Assembly (NCBI GenBank): GCA_030280995.1
Contig: JASXTE010000017.1
Coordinates: 10,316,498 to 10,380,497 of the forward strand
Source: Hemileia vastatrix
Taxonomy: Eukaryota > Basidiomycota > Pucciniomycetes > Pucciniales > Zaghouaniaceae
DNA length: 64,000 bases
Direction of reading: 5' to 3'
Below the pieces are notes generated by a model. That model did not search any database, was not told where the DNA came from, and saw nothing but the letters and a program-made list of their open reading frames with translations. Both the position numbers and the translations under genes were made by a program. Below, piece by piece: positions 33,128 through 45,225 of this stretch. Each line of letters begins with the position of its first letter. Position 1 is the first letter of the stretch.

Positions 33128-34005
33128 TGTAGACAATCATATAGTACTATCTCTAGGCCTTGACCAAGGGAGTTAGAGAAAAACCAGAAAAAAAATCCCC
33201 TGTCCCTTTAGAAAAATAACGTGAGATTTACCTGCTAAATTGAATTGAGTCTTGCTTTCTAAAAACCCCTTTTCAACACACTTGACTGTTTGATCAGCCA
33301 AGAAAGTAGTCACCAGACAGACTACCAGACCAAAGAACTGAAATTTAGACCAATGTCCACACCAGAGAAAGCAATGATACTTGATGTAGGTTGCAAAGCC
33401 AAACCAGATACAGAAATAATACTTGATATAGCTTTTAAGACTATACCAGAGATAACAGTGAAAAGAGTTGAGGTCAAGTAAGAACTAACCTTTTCAAAAC
33501 CCAGCAAAAAGATTCCACTAACACACAAAAGAGTGAAGCACAGAGATTCCAGGTATACCAGATAGTTGATGATAAACTAGAATGTTCTTAAAACTTCTGT
33601 CAACTATCTCACACACAGACCACCCTGGCTTTTTCCCACACAAATCCAACTATCCCACCTCTCTACATGCATAAACAAGCCTCTATAGGCTTCCATAAGT
33701 TCAGGCAGGTAAGTAGCCACTTTTAGGCCTTTAAACACCTAAAAACACCCTCTAAACAACAAAACAACAGTAACTACACGTAGAAACAAGCTAATAACAC
33801 ATAACATACCAAAATGATGAGAAAATAAAGGACACTAAGTTTATACATAATAAGTGACCCTAGTTTAAGCCTACAAAAACACAACTAAACATCTAAAAAC
33901 TAACAAAACACCAATAAAAACACCATAACCCCAACTATACCCTACATACCAAATACCTCCAAACATGCACTCCAAAGGCCTACCCAGCTTTGGAACACCA
34001 CAACC
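33128..34005 (-). repeat. 3' LTR of element A
   Basis: 878 bp, plus-strand start TGTAGACAATCATATAGTAC, end AGCTTTGGAACACCACAAC. Colinear with 53544-54459 with many substitutions and an indel of roughly 40 bp near the middle, so the LTRs are old. A 63-codon plus-strand frame inside is chance. Confidence 0.85.
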
Positions 34006-35282
34006 TCCCTCCAATAAAGAATGTCCACATTATTCATCCACTAACAACCATGTTCAAATGCCTCTCCAGAACTGCCTCTGACCTGGGCCCTTTCCAGTAC
34101 TGCATTGACAACAACCTCATCTGTTAAATGACTGCACCTCTTCACATCTACAGGACCTATTGCGATTCTTTCCACTTCAGAAAGAAATAATTCCACAGAC
34201 CTGGCCAATTATCCTCTTCTTCAGCTTCTTCTTACATTCAGCATTTCCCATCCTCTTCCACCAGAAGATCCATACCCTCCATCATCATTCCATGAATAAT
34301 CAATAAACTTCATTCATCCAGAAGAAAACCTGTAACTCCAACAGCCCCTTCTTTCTCTAATCAACCTTATTCACCAGAATGTAAGTTTCCATCACTCCAT
34401 ACCAAACTAGACTGACCATTTTCTTCAGCCTCTCCTCCACCAATCATTGATGATTATGACAATGTAGAGACCATTGAAACACCACCCCCAAATCCAATAC
34501 CTATTGTCAAAGTAAAATTCCAACATCACACCCAACAACAAAAACAACTCTTCCTTTCTTACTTCCAATAAACTGCTTCCAAGGGCCAACAAGACATTAA
34601 TAATAGAAGGAACCTCATCCAAAAATTCAAGGCCAATTCAGAACAATTTGCTGCCTCTCTTGATACCCTTATGTAATTCCATTAGTGCTTGAGTTTGATT
34701 TAGAAAAAAAAGTATGACCACACCCTCTATAGGATCTATCAACCAAAAAACCCTCAGCTTTAAGTCTTGGGGGACCATCCTAATTTTATAGTCTTGGGGA
34801 ACTCAAAAACCCTCAGTTTATAGTCCTGGGGGACTCTAAACCTAACTCATAGACCCAGAGCCAGAGATCAACCACATTAGGACACACAGAAGAGAAATAA
34901 CTTTCTGGGGTAATTTTGAATAGAGCTTCCAGGCCATAAATTACCCCCAAAATTGCCTTTTCTAAATTCAGAGGCTCCCCCTGTGGATACCCTCTTCCAA
35001 TCTTCAAAACCAACACCAAAAACAACACCTATTCCTCAGTTTATAGTCTTGGGAGACTAAAGAATCCTTATTTTATAGTCTTGGGTGACTGTAGAGCCAG
35101 TTTTCAGTTTAAAGGCTTGATGAAATGATGCATGTTTCAGTTTAAAGCTTTGATGGACTAATCCATATTCACGCATATTCCATTTGCTGAAGTTCATCAT
35201 CCACTTCATCTTCTTTGCATCACTGATAAAAAATCTTTTTCTTATTTCTTCCTCTTTATCACTGTTATTACACCTCAGACCA
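34006..35282. repeat. noncoding 3' region of element A with TTTATAGTC(T/C)TGGG repeats
   Basis: Between about 34755 and 35155 the phrase (C)AGTTTATAGTCTTGGGGGACT and variants recur at least six times, and the block at 34880-35010 (GGGGTAATTTTGAATAGAGCTTCCAG, CCCCTGTGGATACCCTC) is a diverged relative of the units at 37655-38390. No coding frame is supported in 34006-34750. Confidence 0.6.
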
Positions 35283-36475
35283 TGTCAAATCTTGAATCCC
35301 CTGATTTTGACCCCTCAACCCTTCCTTGCTTCACTACAACAGAAGACTATGCTTGCAAAAAGTGCATTCACAAGTGCAGACCCTGCACATTCACTCTTCC
35401 AACTACAGAGGCCAAAATGTACAACAGAGCTTGTGACTCTTGCAATTAAAAGAAGAAAAGATGTGATAGAGATCCCAACTATCCTTTATCTCCGCCTTCA
35501 CCTTCTCACAAATAAATCACCAGACCACCTACCAGATCTCCAGAACTAGGTCCTTCTTCTTCTTCTTTGTCTTCAGTTTGTTGCAGAAGATCCAGGAGAT
35601 CAGTCCCTAGAACTCTCTCTAAATGGTCACCTCTATCTTTGTAAGAATCTTCTTTTATCTCTTCAAATTCCGCTTCAAATGCTTCAAATTCAGCTCCAGG
35701 CTTCTAGAACATGTCCAGGTGGCCCACCTGCCTTTCTGGGAAGCAAAATTAAGGCTCAAAACCTTCAAAAACAACCAGAAAACAACCAAAATTATCCAAA
35801 AAACAACAACACTTCTGCACAAGAACCTCCTTGTGCTCCCAGAGCAATTAAAAAAAAATTTCAAGGTCCAACAACACCAAAAATTTCCAAACTTCAAGAA
35901 GACTTGTCAGAGCTCCCCAAGAACAAATGAGAGCTCCCAAAACTTCTCAACTAACAAAATCACCTTCTCCATCCAGGAGAAGAAACTACACCTCCCCTTT
36001 GCCTGCTAACTACTCCTCTGAAAGTTCCTTCTCTTCAAGTAATTCCTTCAGAAGACAAAGTCAGCCCCCAGATCACCTTCACCTGCCCCATCTTCCAACA
36101 ACATTGGCTCCCCAGTACCAGCAACCAATCCAACAGAGCAGGATAAAAATAACAACAAAAATTCAAACAAAAATTCTCCTTCTCTAGCTAGGTGCCAGGA
36201 AGAGTGCCATCCTAGCTCACCTTCTCAGCAACCACTGGAAGAAGACCAAGATAACCCATATTTATCTCTGGCTGATCCTTCCATCACACATCTTTCCAAA
36301 CCTTCAGAAGTCCAAATTCCTATGGCATATAATTTTAGAGAGCTTCCAATCTGTAAGTATCATAATATTTCATGCGATTTCATCAACAAAGAAGCAACTT
36401 CTGAACAAAATTCTTCTTGTTTAGATGGCAACCCTCTTCCTGAGACTACTATCGAAGCTAGCCAACCCCTTTAAA
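35283..36475 (+). pseudogene. antisense ORF of element A, Cys-rich zinc-binding-like N-terminus
   Basis: Runs opposite to gag-pol. From ATG at 35283 the frame reads MSNLESPDFDPSTLPCF, then CKKCIHKCRPCTF and ACDSCN*KKKRC, a C-x2-C pattern like a zinc cluster with an in-frame TAA. It continues with Ser/Pro-rich sequence through stops and frame changes (35679-35930; 35927-36187), then a clean open stretch 36073-36475 ending NPLPETTIEASQPL and TAA. Codon structure across >1 kb on this strand suggests a former gene of the element rather than noise. Not identified; I assign no function. Confidence 0.45.
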
Positions 36476-37640
36476 CAACGTTAACACTACATTATGCTGA
36501 TATGAAACACAACCTAAGAATAATGTGTTCCAAAATTCTGAAGGCCTTTTCTCTTCATGGGCCATTGAATGAGTTTGAAAGCACCCTGAGAAAAATACCT
36601 TAAGGAGTACCACTGGAAGATTTCAAGGATAATTAAGTACACTTTCCAACATTCCATCCCAGCCTCTTCTGCTTCCTCCCAAAGACTACCTTCCAAACCA
36701 GTCCCAGACCATTAAGACCCCTACAATCTTTCAAGCAGACTAAACCATAAATAATGCAGTGCATACTCCAATCCCAAAAAGAAACAGAAACTCCAAAAGG
36801 TCCCAACCCAACCTCCAGAAGCTTCTTCCTCCAGATATTAAATTATAGAAAACAGAAAATAATAAAAATTAATAAACAGAGAAAAAAATAAAAGAAATAA
36901 GAAAAAAACAATTAATAATTAGCAGTTGAAAAAAAATATTTTTATTTTTATTTTATTTTTTTATTTTTTTATTCTTTATTCTATTTTATTTTTATTTTTT
37001 TATTCTACAGATATTACCTGTAACTACTAACATACTAAAAAAAACTTGAAAAATAATAAAAGTCATAATGCCCAAAAAATATGAGGGCTGAGAAAATAAA
37101 ATTGAACAATAATAAGATAAAATAAATAATAAATACAAATGGTATCCCCCAGCCAATTGATGAGCTAATCCCCTGATACCTTAACAACATCCAAGTGCAC
37201 CTTGATGTGGATACACCTTTAAGAAATTTAAAGATTTTGAAAAAAAATTGAACATATAAAGAAAAACTTAAAAATGAAATGAAATAAAATAAAATGAATG
37301 AATAAAAGAAACTTGAGGAATAATAATGAAAAGAAATACAGAATTTTCTGGCCAACTGATGAGCCTTTCCCCACCAATGCTTGCCCACATCCAGATGACC
37401 CTGATGTGGTACACCCAACTAATTTTTTATTTTATAAATCAACCCTCACTGACAAAATAAAAGAAAAAAAGAGAAAAAAAAGAAAATAATTTAAGACCAC
37501 TAAAATTCCATTCCATCACAACAAATCACAGAAGCAAATCCAGGTCCAAAGAAAAGATCACTTGGTGAGCTCCCTCCTATAAGTAAGAATGATGTAAGAC
37601 CACCGGTGATCCACCACCAAGAAAGATCCAAGAACCAAGA
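36476..37640. other. noncoding region of element A
   Basis: AT-rich with T/A homopolymers near 36930-37010. Two related blocks, GGTATCCCCCAGCCAATTGA (37140) and TTCTGGCCAACTGATGAGCC (37345), each followed about 45 bp later by CATCCA(G/A)(A/G)TG, suggest a duplicated unit of about 205 bp. Confidence 0.4.
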
Positions 37641-37654
37641 AGCCAGTCCAATCC

Positions 37655-38390
37655 AGTTTAAAGTCATAGAGGACTAAAAACCTGAATAAAAAAAGAGACC
37701 TAGGATTCAACTAAATAAAACTAAAGACTTGAAACAGACATTCTAGGGTGACTGTTATACAGAGCAACCAGCCCATCAGTTACCCCCACACTAGCTAAAA
37801 TAAACTCTAGAAGTTCCCCCTGGGTACCCTCTAAAAAAACAAACATCCCACACAAAACATCCACACAGTGAAAAGAAAAGCACTTGAAGACCACAGAAAT
37901 TCATTTTTAAAGTCATAGAGGACTAAAAACCTGAATTCCAAAAAACAGAGCTAGAATTCAACTAGGACAGACAAAAGAGTTGGAACAGATATTCCGGGGT
38001 AACTGTTCTACAGAGCAGCCAGCTCATCAGTTACCCTCACACTTTCCAAAATAAAAGTTAGAACCCCCCCCCCCCCCCCCCCACAGGTACCTTCTAAAAA
38101 AAAAATCCAACACAATAAACCAAAAACCAATAATAATGAAGAGTACAGCACTTGAAGACCAAAGATAAATCCAGTTTAAAGTCTTAGAGGACTAAACACC
38201 AATAAAAAGAAGACCAATTCTAGGGTTCAACTAAATTAAGAGAAGGGTTTGGAAACAGAAAATATTGAGTAACTCTTACACAGAGCAGCCAGCTCAACAG
38301 ATACCCCCACACTTGCCAAGATAAAATCTAGATGCCCCCCTGGATACCATCTAACAAAAAGGTTTCCAACACAACAGATGTTCAGCATCA
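37655..38390. repeat. three tandem ~250-bp units in element A 3' region
   Basis: Units start near 37656, 37907 and 38169 with CAGTTTAAAGTCATAGAGGA. Each contains GGTTCAACTA, a TACAGAGCA(A/G)CCAGC block, CATCAGTTACCCCCACACT and a CCCCTGGGTACCCTCTAA block. A run of about 18 C interrupts the second unit near 38067-38084. Confidence 0.8.
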
Positions 38391-38444
38391 CCAACAATAT
38401 AACCCAATTAAAATATTGATTCATAGTTTATCCTCATTTCAGAG

Positions 38445-38847
38445 TTAGTCTTCTTCCCTTCTTGTGCCTCTGGGATAAAATCTCTTCACCTGGTCAGCAG
38501 CCACTCTCTTCTTCAAGACTGCCCCATCCAATTCTTCTAACTGATATGATACACCAGAGAGTTGAGATCTGACTCTATAATGACCATTCCACCTGTCAGA
38601 GAACTTCTTTCCTCCCTGACTTTCCAAGCTCCTATTATGAACCAATACCAACCACCCAGGCTTTAAAGGATTCCTCAGCCTGTGTGCCAACCTCTTATCC
38701 CAATACCTAAAAACTTCATCCCAAAAAATTCCCAAATAAGAAATTGCCTCCAAATCTACTGGTAAAACTAACTTCTAACCAAAATTAAGTTCATAAGGTG
38801 AATACCCCATATTCCTCATGACAGTAATTCTCTCAACAAACAAAACC
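38445..38847 (-). pseudogene. element A integrase, C-terminal part
   Basis: The frame reads FVERITVMRNMGYSPYELNFG, a stop, KLVLPVDLEAISYLG, then LAHRLRNPLKPGWLVLVHNR, GGKKFSDRWNGHYRV, YQLEELDGAVLKKRVAADQV and KRFYPR. This is the post-catalytic region of a fungal Ty3/gypsy integrase. It is the exact continuation of the integrase at 47495, with element B between them. Confidence 0.85.
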
Positions 38848-40025
38848 TGTCAGTGAATGCTAGTATCTAATTATAATTTAATAGTAAATATTAATGGTAC
38901 TACTACTTATTGTTAAATGATTTAGTGATTAGACCTCAGGGGAAAACTAATAAAATAGTTATTCTCAATATAAACTCACAATACTTGTATTTTTATGTGT
39001 GCTAGTGATGGAAAATAGATCAATAAAATATAGTTATAGCTTATATAAGGATAATATCAATTTATAAATGCTTTATAATATATTTATATATGATAATAAT
39101 TGTTTTATAGTGCTTATTTGAAGTTTAGTAAGTAAGTGATATCTATTAACCCATCAACTCCTCCCTTACTTGTACCAAAATCCACTGGAGTGCACAGACC
39201 TTCAATCTAGATGATGTCACTTCTATCCACAGAAATTACAGCACTTTGAGGGCCCATCACCTCCAAATAGTGTCCACTTCAAGAAGATTCAACACCCAGA
39301 CCTCCAGTAAGGATCCTCCATCACAATCAATGATATCACAGACCCATACCATAAATAGAATAAACAGATAAAAGTGGATACCATAAAGAAACAGGTAAAA
39401 TAACTCATACAAAGAGTTTATAATGAAACCCAAAGCATATAATGGAAAATAATTAACTTTCCAAGCTCCCAATAACATCCCAAAGCATCCATATTAACCC
39501 AGTAATGATATCCCAACCCATAAATCCGTGAAAATTCATCAAAGGAAGCAGATTAAGTTGTCCAAACTGGATATATGTGCCTGAAAAAGGTGCATATTCT
39601 GGTGTAGGCCTTTTGAGTCCACTAAATATTTCCATATGACCTAAAATAAGCAGAAAAATAAAGGTTATAGGCTATCAAGAGGTTAAAACCCACTTATAGA
39701 CCTAAATATACATAATATAACTACATATTTTACTGAATATGATGTTTATGTATACATATAAGCTTATTTATGTCTATAATTACTTAATATCACTTAAAAT
39801 AAGTATATTATGACTCCATTAACACCTTACTAAGGATTATTAGGCTATGTATAAACTATTTAAACTACTATAAGTCATATAATTGTGTAATAATTATATA
39901 TATATGTATTATAACCATATATATAAGTATTTTAACCTTATTTTAAAGTTATAATCTTAATTTAATTAAGGTTATCTTATTTTAAACATAAGTATTTCTC
40001 AGTCCTGGAGATACCTAGGCTGACA
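38848..40025 (-). repeat. 3' LTR of element B
   Basis: Plus-strand start TGTCAGTGAATGCTAG, end GGAGATACCTAGGCTGACA. 1178 bp, same length as the other LTR, with scattered substitutions. On the sense strand it begins TGTCAGCCTAGGTATCTCCAG, similar to the first bases of the element C LTR, but the rest differs. Confidence 0.93.
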
Positions 40026-40129
40026 CTCCCTCACCCAAAAAATATAAAAAAAAAATGTTAAGACATTTTAATTAATAAGTAAGGAGTGAATAGATAAATA
40101 ATTTTTTTTAATTTTCTATGATACATATA

Positions 40130-41640
40130 CTGAATTAAACAGTATCATTTGGATTTGAATTTTTTCAAGAGATTTTTAAGATCAGATATTTCATTTTCTG
40201 GAATCCACTGGTCATATTCACTTGATTTATTTTTAAACCTTAATAGATACTCAACTCCCTTTTCTTTTGTAAGGTGTCACTTTCTAAGTATCTTTTCAAT
40301 TTCTGCCTTTTCAAATATTTCTACAGGTAGCTTTTTATGCCTTCCTGATCTTCTTCAAAATTGAGCAGTATCATTAGAATGGTATGGTTTTATAAGATAA
40401 ATAGGAAATACTGGATGTTTTCTATCATATGGTGCATATGGAATAACTTCAACAGCATTTTTACCAACCATCTTTTTTACTACAAATGGTCCAATGAATG
40501 GATCCTTCAATTTAACATTACCATTTAAATTGAAATTTAGTTTAGAAATAAGGAATTCATCACTCTCTTTGAACATTTGTTCTTTATGGGCTTTATCCCA
40601 TCTTTTCTTCTCATACTTAAATGCCTTATTTATACATTCTTGAGCATGCTTTCTGCATAATTCTTGCATCTGAAGAAAAGATTTTGTACCTGGATGGATA
40701 TCCAATCTAGTCAATTTATTGAGTGTTTTAGCAGTGATATTAGGTACATAACTCAACCATAACTCGAATGGCTTTTTGCCAGTGACAGAATGTACTGTAC
40801 TATTGTATGAAAATTCTAAACCTGGGATAAGGGTTACCCAATCATGCGTGAATCTGTCATTGTCTTTAAAATCAAGACCAAAAGCACAATATCTTCTTAT
40901 CATATCTTCTAAAGTTTGTATCATTCTTTCTGCTAGTCCATCAGTTTGTGGATGGTGTGCTGTAGAAAGCTTTAATTGACACCCTGAAACATCCATAAGT
41001 GATGTTCAGAACTCAGAAGTAAGTTTTGGATCTCTGTCTGAGACTATTGCTTTGGGGAAGCCTGCTATATTTAAAATTTGTGTCCACCATAAAAAAGCTA
41101 AGTCCTTTGCAAAAACCTCTTTGTGGGTAAGAATAAATTTACACATTTTTGTAAATCTATCTACAATTACCCAGCAGGAGTTATAGCTCTTATACCCTGC
41201 TATTGGCAAACCTGTTACAAAGTCCATGTTAACTATTTCCCATGGAGCTTTTGGTTTCTCAAGTTGTTGTAATAAACCAGCTCTTTTTCATGTTAATCTT
41301 TTAGATTTTTGACAATAATCACATGTTTCAACATATTTTTGAACATCATCAGACATTTTAATCCACCAAGCTGTATTTTTTACTCTGGTTAATTTTTTAT
41401 GGAAGCCAAAATGACCTGCTAATATATCATCATCACATATTCTTAACAAAAACTCCTTCATTGAAGGGGAAATTACAATTACATTGCTTAGTTTCTTCCT
41501 TTAATATATAAAACCATCTTCAATGGAATATTTTCCTTTTTCTAATGCTTCTTTATAATTTTGTGGTAATGTTTTCATTAAAACACTCATTGAAGCATTA
41601 GATGTATCATTAAATATTGTAGTAAGTTTACTCAATTCAG
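40130..41640 (-). pseudogene. element B integrase and chromodomain
   Basis: Pieces in order: zinc domain DDILAGHFGFHKKLTRVKNT..CDYCQKSK region (about 41290-41450), catalytic MDFVTGLPIAGYKSYNSCWV (Asp), SDRDPKLTSEF (Asp), HHPQTDGLAERMIQTLEDM (Glu), the C-terminal VKLKDPFIGPFVVKKMVG and a chromodomain with TKEKGVEYLLRFKNKSSEYD then QWIPENEISDLK (about 40150-40290). In-frame stops occur, for example after GIHQ-like positions near 40996-41006 and IEKILRK (about 40281). All three catalytic residues survive. Confidence 0.85.
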
Positions 41641-41665
41641 GATCTGAAGCATAACTATCAAGAAT

Positions 41666-42505
41666 TTATTGCATAAATTCATCCTCAATATCTACAATAT
41701 AAATGCCATAAATGTTAATAATCTCTGTTTCAAGAACATAAGCAGGATTATCATCATTTTTAGGTAGAGGTACTCTAGATAAAAGATCTACATTAGAGTG
41801 TAAGGTTCCTGCTCTATGTGTAATAGTCATCCGTACTCTGTATTCTTGTACAGATAATTGCCATCTAAACATATGTCTATTGGGAGTTTTCATGTTTAAT
41901 AGTGACTTAACTGCACTACAGTCAGTTATTAAATCAAATATTTGGTCTTCTAGGTAATAATGTAGTTTCTCAAGAGGCCATACTACTGCCAAACATTCAA
42001 GTTTATTAGCACCATATTTCAATTCACTACTTCTTAGAGTATGTGAAATATAGCAAATTACTACTTCTGATATTTTACCTTCAATAAGTTGTTTTTGATG
42101 CAAAGCAGCACCCAAACCAATAAAACTTGCATCAGTATACAATACAAAAGGTAATTAGAAATCTGGTAATCCCAAGATAGGAGCTGTCATCAAACATTAT
42201 TTCAACTTATAAAAAGCCTGTTGTCTTTCCTTATTTCAAATAAAAGCTTCTGATTTCTTTATCAGTGTGGTAAATAGTGCAGCAATTAATTGGTAGTTCT
42301 TTATATATTGTCTATAATAACCACAAATACCAAGAAAAGATTGTAAATCCTTTGAATTTTGTGGAATTCCAATATTCTTGATTGCAGCCACCTCATTTTG
42401 GTCTACACATATTTTTAAGCCAGATAAAATATGACCAAGAAGTTTTAAAGATTCAAACCCAAATTTACATATTTTCAATACAAGGGTCATTTTTATTTCA
42501 TCCAT
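41666..42505 (-). pseudogene. element B RT thumb and RNase H
   Basis: 42236-42505 holds ICKFGFESLKLLGHILSGLK and DLQSFLGICGYYRQYIKNY, the RT connection. 41666-42142 holds the RNase H: MYTDASFIGLGAALHQ, SELKYGANKLECLAVVWPLE, FDLITDCSAVKSLLNMK and ending near MTITHRAGTLHSNVDLLSRV. Stops separate the two frames. Confidence 0.85.
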
Positions 42506-42532
42506 CTTCTGAAATACCTTCTTTAAATGGAT

Positions 42533-43015
42533 TTAGTGTTTATCATATGTCTTAGAGAACACTATGATGTCATCAATGTATACCATTAACCATCCCTCAA
42601 TCATTTCATTATGGAATGTTATATCCATTAACTTCTGAAATACTGAAGTAGCATTTTTTGGTCCAAATGGCATCCTGAAATATTTATATATTCCCATATG
42701 TGTTGTTATCAAGAAAAAGTTCTGTGAATTCTTTTCAACAGGAATATGATGGTACCCTTTATTTCCATCTTGGAAAATTATGTATTTAGCGCCTTTAAGG
42801 GTAGCATGTATAGAGGAAATCCTTGGAAAGGGATAAATATCATCTACTGTAAATTTATTTAATTCTCTATAATCACTGCACAGTCTTGCTTTATTGTGTT
42901 CATAAGAAATTAGCACTGGTGATATTACACAATATTTTGGTGTAGTTTCAAACTTCTCAAGAATGTTCATCTTTAACAACATCTTAATATTTTCTTCTAT
43001 GTCTTTCCTCTTCAT
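42533..43015 (-). CDS. element B reverse transcriptase core
   Basis: 160 codons with all palm motifs: ARLCSDYRELNKFTVDDIYP, motif A FQDGNKGYHHIPVEK (Asp kept), MPFGPKNATSVFQKLM and motif C LMVYIDDIIVFSKTYD. A stop follows directly after YDKH. This frame is a segment of the polyprotein; the flanking frames are displaced by mutation. Confidence 0.85.
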   Translation of the reverse strand: MKRKDIEENIKMLLKMNILEKFETTPKYCVISPVLISYEHNKARLCSDYRELNKFTVDDIYPFPRISSIHATLKGAKYIIFQDGNKGYHHIPVEKNSQNFFLITTHMGIYKYFRMPFGPKNATSVFQKLMDITFHNEMIEGWLMVYIDDIIVFSKTYDKH

Positions 43016-43019
43016 TGGT

Positions 43020-43830
43020 GAAGCAGGGTATGATTTCTTTTTAAGACTAGCAGGAATATTTTCAATATCACAGGTTAAACTAATTTTCCTCTCATGATCT
43101 TTTACAAGGCCAGTTCATTGGTCCCATGTGCAAAAGCCATTGGAAATTCTTTAATTAAGTCCAAAATATTTTTTTTCTCAGCTTCACTTATCTGAGTGCC
43201 GAATGATGCTTTAGAGATTTTTGTTTCCAGAAGTTCCATCTCATTGGCTTCTCTTTGTTTGCAAGGAATATTTCTCACTGACTTAATGTGTAAGACTGTG
43301 TTAAAAGAATTTATTTTAAACTTTCTTTTACCACTCATTCCTATTGTAAAATAATTATTAGCAGGGTCTAATTTCACACCAAACTTAGTCAGAATGTCAT
43401 TTCCAATGATAAAACAGCTACTACAATCAGTATTATCCATTACTACAAAGTCATGAGTTACTCTAACATGACCATGTTGATGTTTAAAGAAAACTGAAGC
43501 TTTGTATCTACCAATGGGGTGTAGTGTTGATCCAAAACCTCTCCAATTTTTACTTTGAAGGGGTTAAAGCTTTGAATTATAATCACTATCAATTTTCTGT
43601 AATTTATTTGTAGAAACAACAGAACTAGCAGCTCCTGTGTCCAGTACTATATTTAAATGTTCTCCAGAAATGATAGCTGGAACCATGGTAGGTTTCATTA
43701 TTAATTTATCAGCTTGTATATCTTTAATGATTTCAGTATCATAAAAATTCATTAAAGAATAATTTGAGTCCATATTTAATATTGGATTTTCAAAGATGGA
43801 CAAATCATCTTCCAACATACAGACTTCATT
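43020..43830 (-). pseudogene. element B protease and RT entry
   Basis: 43564-43818 carries the retropepsin motif NIVLDTGAASSVVSTNKLQK. 43102-43440 carries SCFIIGNDILTKFGVKLDPA and FPMAFAHGTNELA, the downstream part. A frameshift lies between them near 43445-43560. Confidence 0.8.
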
Positions 43831-43889
43831 TTCATCACTATATGAGATATTACTGTCATAATCACTTGAATCTTTACTTTTTTCTGTTT

Positions 43890-44850
43890 AAATTTCAGAT
43901 TCATGCTGATTTTCAAAAACATTTATATTCTTCTCACATTTGTGACCTTTAACCCTAGACTAATTACACTTATAACAAGTATTAGTCTCATACTTTTTAG
44001 GTACTACAGGTGCAGTAGGTTTTTTCTGTTTTTCCTGCAGAGTTTTTGAATTGTGATTTTTCACAGGTTCATTATTTTGTTTATAAGTGGTGTACCTTGC
44101 TTCATACTTATGGTTCAATTATATTTCATTACAAATATTAAAAAATTCAGAGTATTCATTAACCATTATTATTCTAGCTACAACAATGTCTCTGACAGAT
44201 ATAGGTAATTTATATATTATTTTATCTTTCAATAAGTTAAAATTCATGTTTGGATAAATGGCTTTCAATATTTTATTTAAATTCATTAGAAATACCATAG
44301 GTTTTTCACCATTCAATGGATTATACCTAGCTTTCTCATATAATCTTTGCTGAGTGAGTCTGAATTTAGAACCTCCAAATTGTTTTTCAATCAGGTGCTT
44401 CCATTAAGCTCCAGAGTAATCTTTACCCTCACTTAATAAAGCTTCAAACTATAATAAAGCAACATCCTTAAATAAAGAAATAAATTTTGATGTTATTTCT
44501 TCATCTGGTAACTTATATGAGAACTTTAAATTATCAATTCTTTGAATAAAATGCTGCCAATCAGAGCTGGCTTCCCCATCATAATTTGGGTACTGATAAA
44601 TATTTGGTCAGTTCTTTTGATTGGATTCAGTCTGACTAATCTTAGGTAAATTCAATAACTCATTTACTCTGGATAAATAGTCTTGCATTTTCTCTTGCAT
44701 GGATTTGTGACTTACATTTGTCTTCTCAGACTTGACACTTCCACCATATGGTTCTATTTGTGGTGTCATTGGAAATGATTGAGATTCATTTTTGTAAATG
44801 AAAGGATTATTATGATACTGTGTATACTTATGATGATCCTGACTCATTAG
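43890..44850 (-). pseudogene. element B gag capsid and zinc knuckle
   Basis: Capsid-like EKPMVFLMNLNKILKAIYPN and LPISVRDIVVARI at 44119-44316; upstream YLSRVNELLNLPKISQTESN at 44608-44847. The zinc knuckle CYKCN*SRVKGHKC at about 43963-44004 keeps all Cys and His but has a TAG. Arrangement matches element C. Confidence 0.75.
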
Positions 44851-45225
44851 TAGATTGGAAGTTCCAATCTTAACCTTGGTTAATCTTTGTAACAGATCAG
44901 AGACACTCTGATTTTTTTGTGCAAAAGATAACTTTGTTCTTGATTCTTATTTTAATAAATGTGCTTCATACAATTTTTCTAACTCACAGAATTTGTTTGA
45001 AAAGTCACTATATTTATTACTTAAAGAATCATATTTAAGAGTTAGAGCCAAGTTTTCATTCTCTAATTCTTTATCTATTGTTTCCAATTGAGAAATATTC
45101 AATGTCAAGGACAAAATTGTTTCACTTGTGAGCTTAATTGTCTGTTCCTCACACTAAGTCATTCTATTCCATAATGCTGAAACAATTCTATGGACAGTTG
45201 GGTTATTGTTAAAATACTCCATGTC

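Noticed and set aside
35623..36009. Independent 128-codon plus-strand gene
   Set aside because: It overlaps other frames of the decayed antisense ORF and has no start context; folded into that pseudogene.
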